A DNA stretch of 26,303 nt from JAQBGV01 sp032128395 (GTDB taxonomy: Bacteria; Planctomycetota; UBA8108; UBA1146): the NCBI GenBank assembly GCA_032128395.1, contig JAQBGV010000120.1, positions 1 through 26,303 of the forward strand. Direction: 5' to 3'. Shown here piece after piece: positions 26,036 through 26,303 of the stretch. The notes beneath the pieces are model-generated. The model ran no database searches, was not told the origin of the DNA, and worked only from the letters and a program-made list of their open reading frames with translations. A program made the translations under genes and the position numbers. How positions within the stretch are numbered: the first letter of the stretch is position 1; the number at the start of each line of letters is the position of its first letter.

Positions 26036-26143
26036 GGGGACTGGCCCCCTCCCAGCGGTTCGTTCTGTCCTATCTTCAGTCCCTCGGCGAACCAATCCCC
26101 ACAACAGAAGATCGGGACAGCCACCGCTGAGGAGCCAGTCCCC
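26036..26143. repeat. Large imperfect palindrome A (REP/MITE-like)
   Basis: Starts 9 bases after the yebC stop. GGGGACTGGC (26036-26045) pairs with 26134-26143; CAGCGGT (26053-26059) with ACCGCTG (26123-26129); CTGTCC and ATCTTC (about 26065-26077) with GAAGAT and GGACAG (26107-26120). Arms are about 40 bases around a roughly 30-base loop. It shares its ends with palindrome B. It may also serve as a yebC terminator, although it has no T-tract. Confidence 0.88.
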
Positions 26144-26145
26144 CC

Positions 26146-26301
26146 CGAGCCAGGGGCTCGCTCGTCAGGGTGAAGTGAGAGCGGCTCTGCCGCGAGCACG
26201 AGGGGGCTGGGCGCCAGCCCCCCCGAGCCAGGGGCTCGCTCGTCGGGGTGAAGTGGGAGCGGCTCCGCCGCGAGCACGAGGGGGCTGGGAGCCAAGCCCC
26301 C
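26146..26301. repeat. Two tandem 78-bp repeats
   Basis: Copies at 26146-26223 and 26224-26301 differ at about five positions. Each has hairpins CGAGCC-AGG-GGCTCG and GCGGC-N3-GCCGC and complementary outer arms CCAGCCCCC/GGGGGCTGG. A further partial unit may begin just before copy 1. Because 78 is divisible by three, the minus strand shows a false repetitive ORF (APSPLVLAAEPL). It runs to the window edge, so more copies may follow. Confidence 0.88.
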
Positions 26302-26303
26302 CC

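Noticed and set aside
25975..26295. 106-aa minus-strand ORF with 26-residue repeats
   Set aside because: It is produced by the 78-bp DNA repeats and the palindrome; there is no ribosome site and the DNA-level hairpins explain the pattern better.

Overview
The window is about 26 kb of GC-rich DNA dominated by housekeeping genes. LpxB and a lipobox lipoprotein point to an organism with a Gram-negative-type envelope. It also carries a complete mcsA-mcsB-clpC protein arginine kinase set, a three-subunit succinate dehydrogenase of the mycobacterial Sdh1 type, a protein with a histone-H1-like lysine-rich tail, and abundant REP-like intergenic palindromes. This mix best fits Planctomycetota or a neighbouring lineage. 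That placement is an inference from gene content; there is no rRNA in the window.

Layout. Positions 1-8594 are one long minus-strand block. In transcription order it holds a class-I glutamine amidotransferase-like hydrolase, lpxB (overlapping it as GTGA), an apparently frameshifted two-part membrane protein, a small lipoprotein, a MATE transporter, and sdhC-sdhA-sdhB. A folC-like Mur ligase (8679-9986, plus) diverges from the hydrolase. It converges on clpC across an array of repeated hairpins (10055-10252). The minus-strand set mcsA-mcsB-clpC (14607-10268) is preceded by a possible 30-aa leader ORF and by a DUF2064/TIGR04282-type glycosyltransferase-like gene.

From about 15.5 kb the plus strand carries nusA-infB-rbfA, the usual transcription/translation cluster but without rimP in front. 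A long structured leader with a promoter-like sequence precedes nusA. A poorly coding stretch (20859-21665) follows, holding a large palindrome and the remains of a broken gene. Next come a PAS/GAF-like-GGDEF diguanylate cyclase (minus), then on the plus strand an orphan XdhC-family gene, a helix-hairpin-helix DNA-glycosylase-like protein with altered catalytic residues, and a YebC/TACO1 gene. The right end is a second large palindrome followed by two 78-bp tandem repeats.

I found no complete new defence or mobile system. The best leads are a dispersed palindromic element present twice with matching GGGGACTGGC ends, the MutY/Nth-like protein with a basic tail and changed active-site residues, an SdhC whose Cys/His set suggests a membrane-embedded cluster, short ORFs placed directly before mcsA and rbfA, and the hairpin arrays between genes.
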